In this document: positions 11,114 through 23,900 of the stretch, one piece after another | How positions within the stretch are numbered: position 1 is the first letter of the stretch | How the letters are laid out: each line of letters begins with the position of its first letter | Assembly: GCA_019649035.1 (NCBI GenBank) | Contig: BMAT01009323.1 | Span: 6,761 to 32,811 of the forward strand | Length of the DNA: 26,051 nucleotides | Direction of reading: 5' to 3' | Source of the DNA: Elysia marginata | Lineage: Eukaryota > Mollusca > Gastropoda > Plakobranchidae | The notes under the pieces: model-generated | Seen by the model: the letters and a program-made list of their open reading frames with translations, nothing else | What the model was told of the DNA's origin: nothing | The model's database searches: none | Position numbers and translations under genes: made by a program

Positions 11114-11736
11114 TACTGTGCATAAGATAAGTTTTACAAATTCATTATGTATTGCATAATGGTTTATCACATAAATCATACAAAGTCCACGGAAAAATGT
11201 TATCTCTGATATTGACAAATAATTTAAAATTAAAAAAATATTTAATGTGATTTGAACAAGAGTACTGGTAGGCCTACATCCAGAAAAACACAACAGAGAT
11301 ATAGGATTTTTTTAAAACTAAATAACAAGTTATAATTTCTAAAGAAGACACAACTGCATTGGTAAACTGATCTTAAATCTAGAAACATATGCAGCTTCTT
11401 TACAGAGGTGCTAAAAAGATAGAAAAATGAGGTATTCTCACAAAAACATCACTGAGTGATTGACTGCTGGCTTAGCCTACAAGAAACAGCAACCTAGTTT
11501 AAAAAGATTTTAAACACTGAAAATAAAGAGCAAAGATATCCCAACCCTTTACACAGGAATAATATTTTCTGATGATCGAAAATGTGGGGAAGGAAAGAAA
11601 AGGATTAACTTTTAGAAAGGTAGTCCCACCTGGTACCCAACATTCTGACATCTGACTTTTTCACTGGTGTAAAATAAAATCCATTGCAAAACAATTATTA
11701 TTAGCTCAATAGAAGGCTTTGCTGAAGACAAAGTCA

Positions 11737-11742
11737 TTTATT
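11737..11742 (-). terminator. Poly(A) signal of THADA
   Basis: TTTATT on the + strand reads AATAAA on the - strand, about 70 nt after the THADA stop codon. T- and GT-rich sequence follows in the direction of transcription. This implies a short 3' UTR of roughly 100 nt. Confidence 0.55.
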
Positions 11743-11812
11743 TGCTTAAGAACAAAATGAGTACAATTCACAAATTTGAGAAACAAGTTACTAAGGTTTT
11801 GTACACACTTTA

Positions 11813-11917
11813 TCAACTTGTCCCTTGAAGAACAGCTTTTGAATCTAGCAGGTTACAAACAAGTAGTTTGTCACTTCCATAGTATTTCTTGTGTAAAAAC
11901 GGATGCAAATTTTGGAC
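11813..11917 (-). CDS. THADA: THADA exon r (terminal coding exon)
   Basis: Thirty-four codons plus TGA (11815-11813), preceded by acceptor cttcttcag with a long pyrimidine tract. It encodes VQNLHPFLHKKYYGSDKLLV and a polar tail ending QGTS. The phase-0 entry matches exon q, so the stop is well supported. Confidence 0.88.
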   Translation of the reverse strand, partial: VQNLHPFLHKKYYGSDKLLVCNLLDSKAVLQGTS

Positions 11918-14900
11918 CTGAAGAAAGAAAGGGGGAAAAAATTGACTAATTTTAAAGGACTGATAATTGGATCTTTGCCTTCAAGTATTTGCCAATTTCA
12001 AAATCTTTTTCAAGGCCTTTTGCAGTGAAATAATCTAGTAAAAATAATTCGTTTACTGCCCTTACTTGTTTTATGTCGAGTTCATTCAAAATGAGCTGGA
12101 TGTCGAACTTGCATGATAAAAAAATATAATTTATAAAGTTAAAAGTTTTAGCTGCCAATTGGCAAGAACGCTTGAAAGTATGATAATTTATAAGTAAATT
12201 GATAATTTGCTCAATTTTAGGGATCAGATTTATTTTCCAATTTTTTTCTTCACAAGAAAAATTTAAATAATATAAGGCACATTATTTTTGCAATTTTAGC
12301 ATTGAGACAAGTATTAACACTTGTTAAAACTTTTTTTTTTCGGAAACTATCAGGGGCAGTCAACACTATGCCTTTCTGATATTTTAAAGTTAAAGTTTAA
12401 GGTAGAAAGTCTGATGACAACTTACCTCATGAAGTTTGGAGACAGATATCACAAAAGTTCTCAAACTTGTATTTCTAGTCTCCACCATTGATTCTGGTAA
12501 ACTGTGGCACAGATCACTCAAGAGAATTATTCCTAAGACAGCATTCAGTACACTCTCTTCAACACTCATATTGAATATGAGCCTCCCTGAAAATTCAATA
12601 CAAAAACGAAGACAGAATGTACTAATTCTTAAAAGTAGTAGAGCGTTGTCAAACTTTTTACCATACTAAAAGTAAAACAATAAACTCTTGATTATTTTCA
12701 ATCTTCAAAAACCAATTATCACAACAGTTTACGGTGTTAGCAAAATGGCATATATCTTATTTTTAACAGTTTAAAAAAAATCATGCATCTTGGACCTAAA
12801 CGAAATATATCATTTCTTAAGAATATGATGTCCTCTATCACTAGCTAAGCCATTTGCTTATCATAACAATGTGTACATCACCAGTATTGTTTAAGTTAAA
12901 CATGATATTGCTCCTAAGTATTCTTCTCCTTGTCCAAAACTTTTATATTTAAAATCTTTTTCTACCAAGGATATAGTGAACCACACATGATAAAGCAAAA
13001 TCGTCAACCAAAAAGAATCTGATATTTTGTTTGGTCTTCTTTCTTCTTTTTTTATTACACACGCAATACACTGAGATCCTTGGCTGCCAAACTATGTCTA
13101 AAGTTCCGCAAAAAAAAAAAAAACTGCAGTCGGTCTGTCTTCAAGGAAAGAAAAATACTTTGTAACAAAGCCATACCCTCTTGCAGGAAGGCTATTAGTA
13201 AAAACTGTCATATGGTCATAATACAAGTTGTGAGAGAAAAAACCCTGAAATATTATAGTATAGAAAACTCACCATTTAGGTTTTCACTAATAAGAGGCAT
13301 CATTAAGCTTAATTCTTTCAATGCCACAGAAGCCAACTTTTTCAGCTTCTCACAGCAAACTTCAGGATATTTTAGCACAATCCTCTGTTTAATAGAAAAG
13401 AAAAGTATGTATTTTATAGAATAGAATAAAAGGGATATTTTCACTTTAAGTCTTCAAAATAACTATAACATAACTTAATGTACCCAAATGCAATGTTCAT
13501 TTGAGATAAAAAATTGAAATTGGACTACAAGTTTGAAAATGGTGGCATTTTTCAAGAATAAGGGACAAAGAAATATTTCAAAAGCACTTTTAGAACTAAA
13601 ATGTCAGTTGATTGATAACAAATTATGTGAGATCAAGACTGCTGACAGATCTCTTTAAAAAGTCCTGTCAGTTTTTAAATCCAGTTTTTTTTTAACCCAA
13701 TGCTGTAACAGCACTACAAAAAAGATATGACTACAGTAAAACTCCTCAATTAAAACGCCCTCAATAAAGACCACCCCTCTTATGTGACTGTAAATTTGAG
13801 GACGCCCGTTTATATGGGTATTGCAAATAACACCTGACCCACAACCCCTTCTTTTATGAGACCTGTTTTTAGCACCATTTTTCCAGTCTTTACTCACTGT
13901 ATAGTCTTATGCCACACATTTCCCCAAACAGGCCAATACACAACTGAGCAAATTCAACTCTTATCTCAGAGCAGTACAGTACAGCTGCCTGTTTGGGGCT
14001 AATATACTGACATTCCACAAATTTGCGCTGCCTTTAGCCAGTTCACCACTTTACACATGGGTGGACTGAAGGAAGTGTGGATTAAGTGATTTCCTAAGGC
14101 AATAACAACATGAGTCATGGTTGGGATTGCACCAGTGAATGCAAACTACTGAGCCTTGCTGCCCAACTTAATGCAATCGATTTTTACGACAACGTATAGA
14201 CATACACTAAAAAGTCAACCGAGGGGAAAACTAATACATGTAAATGCTATAATGTAAGATGTATTACCTTTAATGTGACAAAAGCCCAAATTAGGGAAAC
14301 ATGTTCCTCTGACATTGCACTGCGGGTTTCTGCCTCAAACAGAACTCCAGGTCTAGGGGAAAAAAATACAAATTGACTTACAGCATTTTGACAATAAACA
14401 AACACAGGTTGACAAATTGATTTTAATTATGCCTGAGACACCCATGATCCAACAAATGTTACGATAAGAGAAATGGACCAAGCTAACAGGAATGTGCAAT
14501 TTTTGGACATATACTTGTAACATGATTATTGAAATAGTAAAGCAACTACGTCCATTAGGATTAGCTTATTTTAAAAGGAGATTTAATAAAGGTGAAAGTG
14601 ACACTTTTTCATGAAAACCAAAAAATATCTAATCAATTGAAACATGTAAACATATTTGCGTGGCGGACAAGAAATATTGGGCACAAGTCAAGTTTTGATA
14701 ATTGCCTTCAAAACATTTTCATACTGAGGATTCCAGCTTTGTAAGAGGTTAAACACATGGCATGTATAAATCTAGCTTTTCTATTAGACGCATATTATGA
14801 AGCTGATTTTTTCAAAGAAACTTAACTCAAAATCAAATCTAAGCTTGACAAGCTGTGTCTGAATTACTCAGGTTTGTTCACAAATAGACATTTATTTTAC

Positions 14901-17900
14901 AATGAATTCAGTGATTCGAATTCATCTTTAACAAAACTCACTCCGAAGCTGAAGCACTGGTTACTGCTTCTCTGATACTGCCTTCTTTGTAAAGAATTTC
15001 CAATAAAGTTGAATGAAGCCCATCACACCAAAAGAAACTTTTTGCTGTCAACTCAGAAAAGAGCTGTTGCAATAAAAAAAAAATTAACATTAACTTTCAA
15101 TAAGGGCAAGAACATTGACTGAATTTTATACTCTAAAAAACTCTATCAAAAAATAAGAAGGAAAAAAAACGACTTCAACACCATTACAAAGGACTGTAAA
15201 GGAAGCTTACAAAAGATGTGTAAATGAAGATTTTGAGCTACTGAGGAGATGGCCCACAAGTCAACAGCTGGAAGGGAAATAGTTATAAAGCTGATGAAAT
15301 GCTGCCTCTCTCACATTTTACTCAGATATCAGTTATCAAAAGCCAACACATTCAATTTTCTTAAGTAATCTAATACAGACCTATAATTGCTTCATCTCTC
15401 TATTTGGTATGAAAGTAGCAAACAATAAGTGTGATGCAGTATTTTTTGTCTAATAATAATGATCCCAGATCAGGATTTTACTTGCATGAAAAGACAGCTA
15501 TCATGCTGCTAAAACTCAATTTCTGCCTCATGAATTGTAATAATAGGCCATGCAAATAAACAGGTCGAGGAAAACTGAGAACAAATTGCATAAGTTAAAA
15601 ACAAGACAAAAAAAATTTAAAAAAAAAGAAGACTAAATATATATATTAAGAGCTCAGATAACCGGAATGGTGCAAGGCAATAGGAGAGCAAAACCGTTAC
15701 AAAGACAACCTAAAAAAATTTGAATCCTGCGGCCAACAATGTCTGTCAGACTTTTACAGGTTAGACAAAATGTTCAAACACAGTTAAAATTTTTATTTGT
15801 CTGTCAAAATAGTTAAAATCTGTTTCTTGTCCATACTCAAAACTTGCTTGATGAAAGGAATGTAAATTTTGTCAAAACAGTTTTAAGCCCTTGGTTGCCA
15901 GATAAAAATTTCAATGATAAAAACTCATTACATTATGAACAAGCATGTCCTTTTATAATTCTATTCTTTGACTGCGTGAGAAGGTTTTCAAACAAATAAG
16001 TGCATGCTTTACAACTATGGTATAAATTTTAACATTTGTTGCCACTCCTGCCAAGTTTTAAAATAGTTATATGTCCATTAAATATTTAAATGTATGGAGC
16101 CTACATTTTGAAGCAGAAATGATGCAAATAGTTTAGACATTTATATTCAATATTCTAGCTTTGCCATTACTGCCATGGACAGCCTGAAAGGCAACATCTT
16201 CAAATGGTTAGGTTGTTTGAATTTTAACGTCTTTTTCAACTACAAGGTTATATCAGAGACGGCGCTTGGGACAATTAAAAGCGTGCTGCCACACTGTGAT
16301 GTAAGGAGCGCTTGCATACACCACATCCAGTCACATTACCCTGACACCCGGCCGAACAGACTTAGCACTAAATCCATAATGCCAGACACTAGGCGGATCA
16401 GCTGCTAATACCAATTTTAAAGTCCTTGGTTTGACTCGGCCGGGGATCGAACCATGCACCTCCCAGTCTCTGAGCGAGTGTCTTACCACTAGACCACAGT
16501 GCCAGTAATATCTTCACACAATATCTTACTAAAGATGACAATCCCTGGCAAACTGATAATAAAAATCTCAACAGTTAAAAAATTATTAAAAAGAAAGAAG
16601 AAAAAAAACAACACTTACAGAGTAAGCTATGCTGTAGTGCATCTTTGCTTGATTGCAGAGATCACTGATGAAGATTGAGGCTTGCTGCCTAACCTCATCC
16701 TCTGTGTCTTCCAAGAGAGTAAGGACAGTTTTCACAATGCTGAAAACAGAAATGAAATTTTTTTAAAGTGCATTTCAATTTTCAGTCGCACTCTTGTGCA
16801 TGGGAAAAAGTTAAACAGCAAACTTTTTCTAGCGCTTCACCTCCGCTTCACCTCAAATTTTTAATAAAGTTTTTGAATGTGAGAATGTAAAAAAGAATTG
16901 AGGTCAAACTTAGTCTAAAGTATTCCCTTTTTTTTCCCAAGTAAGATATAGCCCATTCAAAAACTTTTAATGGTCTTTCATAATTCATGCCTTACACCAA
17001 AAGTATTTAAAAACCTTTAAATTTTATACCTCGCCATTACTTCAAAGTTTCGGGCAGCTCTGCCTTCATCAGATGGCTCTCTGGGGTGAAGGCAGAGCTG
17101 CCCGAAACTTTGAAGTAATGGCGAGGTATAAAATTTAGGTAATATGATAATTATAATGCTCCTAAAGTAGAGCACTCAACAAATTATGTTATTTTAACCT
17201 AAAACCTACAGTAAAAACCTTTAAAAATAGTTTTTAAAAGATATTGCTAAAATGTAGATATTTGGAGCTTTCGAAGAGAACAAGTAAGGAAGATTAATTG
17301 ACCAAGGCTTGGTACAAATACATGAGTAAAATTGAAACTTAAAAAATATACATTGTGTTTGCTTTATTTCTAGTTTACACCAAAAATAAATGAAGACCAC
17401 ATTAAAGGTAAGTTTTAGTGCCTTTAAAACTAAAGGATTTCATACTGAGCCATGAACTCAAAATTTCTTATGTAGTATCTAAGTTACTGTAGCAAATTTG
17501 CACTAAAAATTTTGACCAAAAAAATCAACAAACTTACTTGACCAAGAAAACGCCAACAAGTTCATGACCTTTGTAAGCATTGCAGAAGTCTAACAGTCTG
17601 GCTCCACAGGTTCTCAAAGACGATGCAGCTGAGAGGCGAAGAATTTCATTGGCTGTTGGGCATGAAAACTGAACTTGCTGCTGACACCAGGCTGCTATAT
17701 CTCTAATGCTGAAAGAAAGTGACAAAAGTTTAGTGATAGTCATCTCTATTGATGAGTAATATAAAAGTGCCTGACCCACGACACAGAAATAGGAATAATT
17801 TAATTACTGAAAGGGGTTTAAAAGAAAAAAATTACCTCCACACATTCAGCCAACTAAATTTCAGTGTAAGTGTATATATTGAGAATAAAAATCGAACATT

Positions 17901-20900
17901 TTAAACTGTATTTCCTGACCAACACTTTCAGTTTTATCAACTTCAGCACAACCCAATGAATTTGTCAGTACCGAGGTTGTAAATATTATTAAAAGAACAA
18001 AAGATATTAAATCTTCCACTCTTTCAAAGCCAGGATGGCTCAATTCTTATTACAAATCAAGCATATAATTTAGAACAATAACTCATAGAGAGGCTACAGA
18101 TAGACATAAATCTAAAAACCATGTTTAATAAATAGTTGTTTACACAACTTACTGTTTCAGTAGTCTCTCATCACCAGAAAATCCAATGAGGATACCTTCC
18201 AGATCAAAAGCTGTTTTTCTCAAACACAAGGTCTCCTTGGCTTGTAATTCTGCCAGCATTTTCTCCATTCTTTCTATGCCTGCAAGCTCTTGATTTAACT
18301 GATTGTTAAGCCTCAACAACAACAAAATTTCCACCGCCTTGATGAAGTTAGAATAATGACCTCCATGCCGCATATTCTCCCATAATAAATTCTGAAGATA
18401 GTTAAAAAGCTCATTTTTTATTAAAATGAAAAGGTCTTGTTGGCATAAAAAAAAAATTCTCATATAAAGAAATTGGCCAGTTATGATGGAAGCTATTATT
18501 GCAAATGGAAAAAAACATGTTATTGAAAACAAAATAAAAAATACTGATAACCATGTTATGATAAAATGGAAACAAAATATTTCAATATATAATTATGTTC
18601 TAAATAACTTCTTTTTTCTAAAACATCATAGTAAATTTGTAGTTATCATACATTTTTTTCCTGCACACTACTTATCCTCAAAAACAAAAATTTGCTTTAT
18701 ATTTAAAAAGAAAGAAAACCAAGAGATCGAACACTCATTAACCTGCATATTCTCTCTTATCATCAAGGTGTTGCTCTTCAGACCCTCATAAAGACATTGT
18801 AAACTTTCTGCCTGAAGCTCCAGATCATCCGATGTCAAACCCTGTCCAAGGACGCTCTGGAACTTTTTCTCAAAATCTGGATCTTTGGCTGTTTGACACT
18901 GGGTGTGAAGAACCTTGATACAGTCCCTCAAGCATTGCCTTTTTGCTACCTTGAAAATAAAACAGCAACAAAGAAGGCATTCCTCATCATAGAAATATAA
19001 ACAAAAATTGAACTCTCAAGTCAATCTTTGCAGCCTCGTAATTTTAACTTCAGAAATTGTAAAATGAAAGCTTTTCATGCGGTCAATAACTTGAACACTA
19101 AAATTTTGCACGAAACAAACCAAACTATTCTTAATTTACAGTAACATACATACACTACAGTCAAATAAGTAACTTCATATTTCCTAATTGTCAAATAATT
19201 GCTGCCTCCACACTGCCTGGGACAAACCATAAGCAGTGTCTGCAGTGTAAACTATACCAGAGATACTGAAATTTGTTTGTCAACGGCAGTAAACAGGAAA
19301 GTTTTTCAAAACTGTTCAGATTGCCAAAATAAAACAAAAACCACACTGCAGATATCATAACAGAAGGATTAACTCCAAGCAATTATTCATTGGTATTTTT
19401 GTAAAGCTTTTAAACCTTTATGCTGTTCATAAATTTAAAAACTAATCATATGTCTCCTACCTAGGGTGAATGGATCGGATGTTGCAACTTTCACTTTCCT
19501 AAGCACTGCTTTGAACATGACATTCTTCTAAGCTTTCAAAGTTAAACAATATTTTATAAAATTATCAAAATTTTATATTTTGTTGATTTAAAAATATGGA
19601 CTTTTAAATGGAGTTTTTTTTTCCATCAAAAGATTTTTTAACTTCCATCTCAACTATCCAGGGTTGCAAGACATATATAGACCTAGTCTTTTCCTGTTAA
19701 CTTTTCTATCTCTATGGAAATTTATTCAGCAATCTAAATGTATTTTATGACAAACCCCATTTAATCCTGTGTAGTTTGAGCCTAAAGCAAATTAAGCATG
19801 GTTTGATCAAAAGTCATAGATACAGGAGCTATGCAAGATCAATATTTTCTTAAAAAAAAAAAAAGCCAACTAGACAAGTTTCTATTGTACAGCTATTGTG
19901 ATCATCTCTCTCATATTGAAAACCAAACTGACTTCTCAATCATAAGAAAAAAAGGTATTGGAAAACCCAAGAAGTGTAGTCATACTTCTTAAAGTTTCGC
20001 ATATCCCAAATTACAAACAGGTTTACTTAAACCATGACATTACATTCATAAGTCTCAAATCAATCTGACAGAGGCTATACTATCCCCAATACATCATTAT
20101 TATGAAAATATCAAAGCCAACCAATGTATGCATGGGTGAGCAGATGAGGGAAGGGCAGGGAAAAGTAGTTACCTGAAGGGGTTCTCTATTAGTGCGGGTA
20201 GATGCCAGGTAGTTCTCTGTCAAGGTCCATAACTCATTGAGGAGCTGCTTGATCTCCCCTACATGACTGATAGCCAGTTGGATGGTGTTCATGACCAAAG
20301 ATGAGATCAGCATACAGGAAGAGCACCCTGATATCAACCACTTGTTGGCCAGGCAGAAGTTAATCAACACAAGGGATGTGGTTGAACTGATTTGATGGGG
20401 GAAATAAATGGAAAAAAAAATTATTACAATCTGTCCGATTAGATTAAATCTAATGTTTACAAATGACAAAGCATAAAAAAGGCAACTCCCAAATCAAATG
20501 GCCATAGTACACACAACTTACTGCAGCCAGTTAAGACAAGGGCTGGCTTTAAAATATTTTCTTGCAATGTATCAAACATAAATAAAAAGCTCTGATTTTT
20601 GCTGGTTTCCATCATGTCTCATACAATAATATCAACAAGTGCAAATTGTTATTTTTTTTCGGTTAAAAAAGAGGAGAAAATTATATGATACTTCCAAAAG
20701 AAATAAGAATATTTGAGAAACCAAAAAAAAACAAACTTAGACTGCCTGAAAAGAATATTTGATTCAAACTACTTAAAAGAAAACAGTACCTATTTACACT
20801 TAAAATTGGTTAACCCCTCTTTCTAATTTAACAAATCACTTTCAAATGGACATTACAAGAAAAAAAAAACATGAAACAAAGAAGAAACCTTTTGCAGCCA

Positions 20901-23900
20901 TTGGCAAAAACGTAATGTGCACAAAACACCCAGCCATGAAGAAGATTGAGGTTGTTCCTGATCTTTACGACATTGTGGAGTATTTCTTGCAGAGTTGAAT
21001 CAGCTTCGTCAAGAGCAGAGAGAGAAACCCATACTTGAGCTGCCAGTTTTCTCAAGGAAAGCACAGGACTTCCAAGGAAAAACTCTGCTGCTCTTTGCAG
21101 GAAACTGCGACTGCTGCAAGATAAAAAAAAAAAAAAAAAANNAAAAAAAAAAAAAAAAAAGAGAACGAAGAAGTATGAAAGCAAAGTTAATGATGAAACA
21201 CATGTTGCCAGGGATGTAAGCAGCCCATGCTCAAAAAGCAGGAAAATTTTACACTCTGTAGGTTCCTTTATAGAACTTTTGATGGACAAATTCAAAGAGA
21301 TAGATACAACTCTGTACAAGTGCCCACACAGCTATATAACTAAAAAGACGAGTTTGATTTTCTATGACTCTTAAATTGGGATGTTTTCTTTCACATTTAA
21401 ATCATACTTTTTTCAAGTTTTCCTGCTTTTTTAGTTACAGAAAACAGCTAAAAAATCGGAATTCCTGCAAAAATTGGAAAACTTGCATCCCTGTGTCGTT
21501 AACATGACATGTATTTTTTTTTCTCTAAGACCTGATTGTAAATGCTTGCTATGAAGTAAACATAAAAAGTTTATAAAGAGCAATTTACTAGAGACCAACT
21601 GACATGGAAGTATCTTTAAAACAACTCATTTTTGCCAAACAAGTTTGTCTTAGCCTATCAAAAGATTTAAAGCAATGACGTCCCCTATATGTGAGATAAA
21701 GTAATGCATCAATCATATGATTCTCATCTTGTCAGATACTGCAAGATTGAATGTAAGCAAATTGATAAGAAAGATAAACTTGTGCATATATTTCTTTTCA
21801 TATGTAAACTTTCAAATGTGCAAATTCTAAAATTCGATTCTCTTAGATAGTGTAAAAAATACTGCGTTGTGCTAAAAACTTCTTATTTTGAATTTTCATT
21901 GTTGCTATGTTGTTAACCTGCATTGTATGAAAGAATCTGAGCTGGAAATCTTTTTTAAAACGTCTTTGTCTAAACAAAATTTCTATAATCAAATGAAAGT
22001 ATGCAAAATAAAATGAAAGCATATGAAGTTTGAGAAATGATGTCGGAGCTGCTCAAAACTAGGCAGTAAAAAATGTTCACAACATAACTGGCAAAATGAA
22101 AAACCTATATCAATTAATCACATTTAATACCTATTAGAGAACTGGTGCCTAGGCAGAGGTCCAATGTTTGCCAGAATAGTCAACATTACATAGAGAGATG
22201 GTCTGACTAAAGTTTCTCCACTCGTAACATAGGCATTGAGTCTAGAGCAAAGAAAACTCAGCACATCAGGGTAAAGGGCAGCAAACTCCTCCAGATTCAT
22301 GCTGCCTGCTGAGTCTGTCTTGCTCCTTTGTCCAAAAATGCGGGTCACAAGTGTACCTAGAACAAGAAACATATAGATATATTTAGAAATGATAGTGAAT
22401 AAATAAATTTACATAGTCAATAATGGAAAGAAGTAGTAGAGCTGTACAGGTTAACAAGAAAGATTAAATAAAGATTGGTCAAAATGGATAAGCCCAAAGA
22501 AGATAGATATACACAAAAACTAAAATATAGCAATTCAGTTTGAATTATGATTTACGATCTTTTAAGTGATAAAGAAGAAACATGGAAATTGAATAGTACA
22601 AATAACATGATGTCTCTACTAGACAAATGTACAAGTTGAAATTAAAATTAAATTAAGTGTGAAGCATTTCACAAGTTATGCATAGTTACGAAGCCATCAA
22701 AGTAATCATAGAGTTTAGAAAGTTCAATACAAAAAAAAGATAAAAACTTACTGATGAGCTGGGTAGCAGCATTCCTGATTGCCCACGACGCGGAGTCAAA
22801 GCCTTCGATAACCAAGATAACCACCTTGGACAACAAGGGCATTAAGCGAGGGGCAAGACTGGCATCACAGAATATAGCCTGTCAAATTAAATGGAGTCAG
22901 ATATTAAAAGCATCGCATGATTGTCACAATATTTGATGAAAAATCTCAGACATACACAAATATAAATTTAAACTGTACCAACCCTTTTTCCTTCCCACCA
23001 TTGCTTTAAAGTAACTAGAAAGCTAGTATAAGTTAACTGATATTCTAATCTTTCAAGTTTTCCAAACACACACGAAAAAAAACAAAGAAAATCAGAAAAA
23101 ATAAAAACAGCAACTCTAGCCTGTATTGCATTTTCTTTCTTTCTTTCTCTCATTTTTGTATTTCTTATGCATTGAGAAAACAAGCAGACTCACTTTTAAA
23201 ATGTTGAGTGCATGGCTCTGCCTCAGGTCATGCTGCTGACTGTGTGTCTCAGGCAAGGGCTCAGCAGCAAAACAATACAACTCTTCCACAACGGATGCCA
23301 GAAGAACAAACTGCAACAACAGAGTAGTGAGTATGATGCAAAATTCTACATGAACATTATTTTGCCCTATGGCAGATATATTTTTCTTTACATTCAAAAC
23401 TTTATTTTCACAACAAAAGCAATAAGTAATGCGTACCAGATAGGACAAAAATTTGCAGAAATAGAAATTGATAAGTTATTGCTGTGCAATAATGGCATAT
23501 GCTTTATTTCTCTTAACTTTGACTATTAAATTTTTATTTGAAATAATGTGAATACTCGCATTGGTGAAATAGTATTACGATAACACCAAATAACCAACAT
23601 AAAATTAGTTTTAATGGCCATAAAATAACAAACTCCTTATACCAATTGATAGATTTTTGTTTGAAATAAGATCCAAATTTTGAAGTCAGAATGTTGTCCA
23701 CTAAAAGCTTATACCGCTGGACAATTGCTTACATCGCCACACTTGCAGGCAGCTTGAAGTATGGTCTGTACAATAATAGGGAGACCTGCGGAGCGTCGTG
23801 TCACAGAGGAGGTTAAACAATTTCCAGACAAACTTGCAAGTACCTGAAAATAAGTGGGTTATCACCTGCATAAAAAGCAACAAACAGAAATATTCATATT

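Larger units (their letters stand above)
6571..11714. other. Intergenic region between convergent genes
   Basis: About 5 kb, very AT-rich. Open frames on both strands are short (under about 100 codons apart from the 160-codon pyrimidine-tract frame at 10505-10987) and code for low-complexity peptides, with no recognisable domains. The stretch around 10020-10260 is slightly GC-richer and may be an old repeat fragment. One copy of a 77-bp hairpin repeat lies at 11037-11113. No RNA gene was recognised. Confidence 0.6.
16740..17537 (-). other. THADA intron holding the hammerhead inverted repeat
   Basis: A 0.8 kb intron between exons l and m, donor gtaagt and acceptor gttttcag. Outside the inverted repeat (17018-17137) it is AT-rich without recognisable content. 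The ribozyme lies about 460 nt after the donor and about 300 nt before the acceptor. Confidence 0.8.

Noticed and set aside
16441..16500. A true tRNA gene
   Set aside because: A and B boxes are good, but no convincing anticodon stem or acceptor stem closes, and a SINE body and tail follow.
20995..21219. + strand frame with a lysine run across the N gap
   Set aside because: It is antisense to THADA exon h and is built from the poly(A) tract.
23701..23883. - strand 60-codon frame across THADA exon d
   Set aside because: It is the wrong frame; the correct phase gives TRRSAGLP and joins both neighbours.
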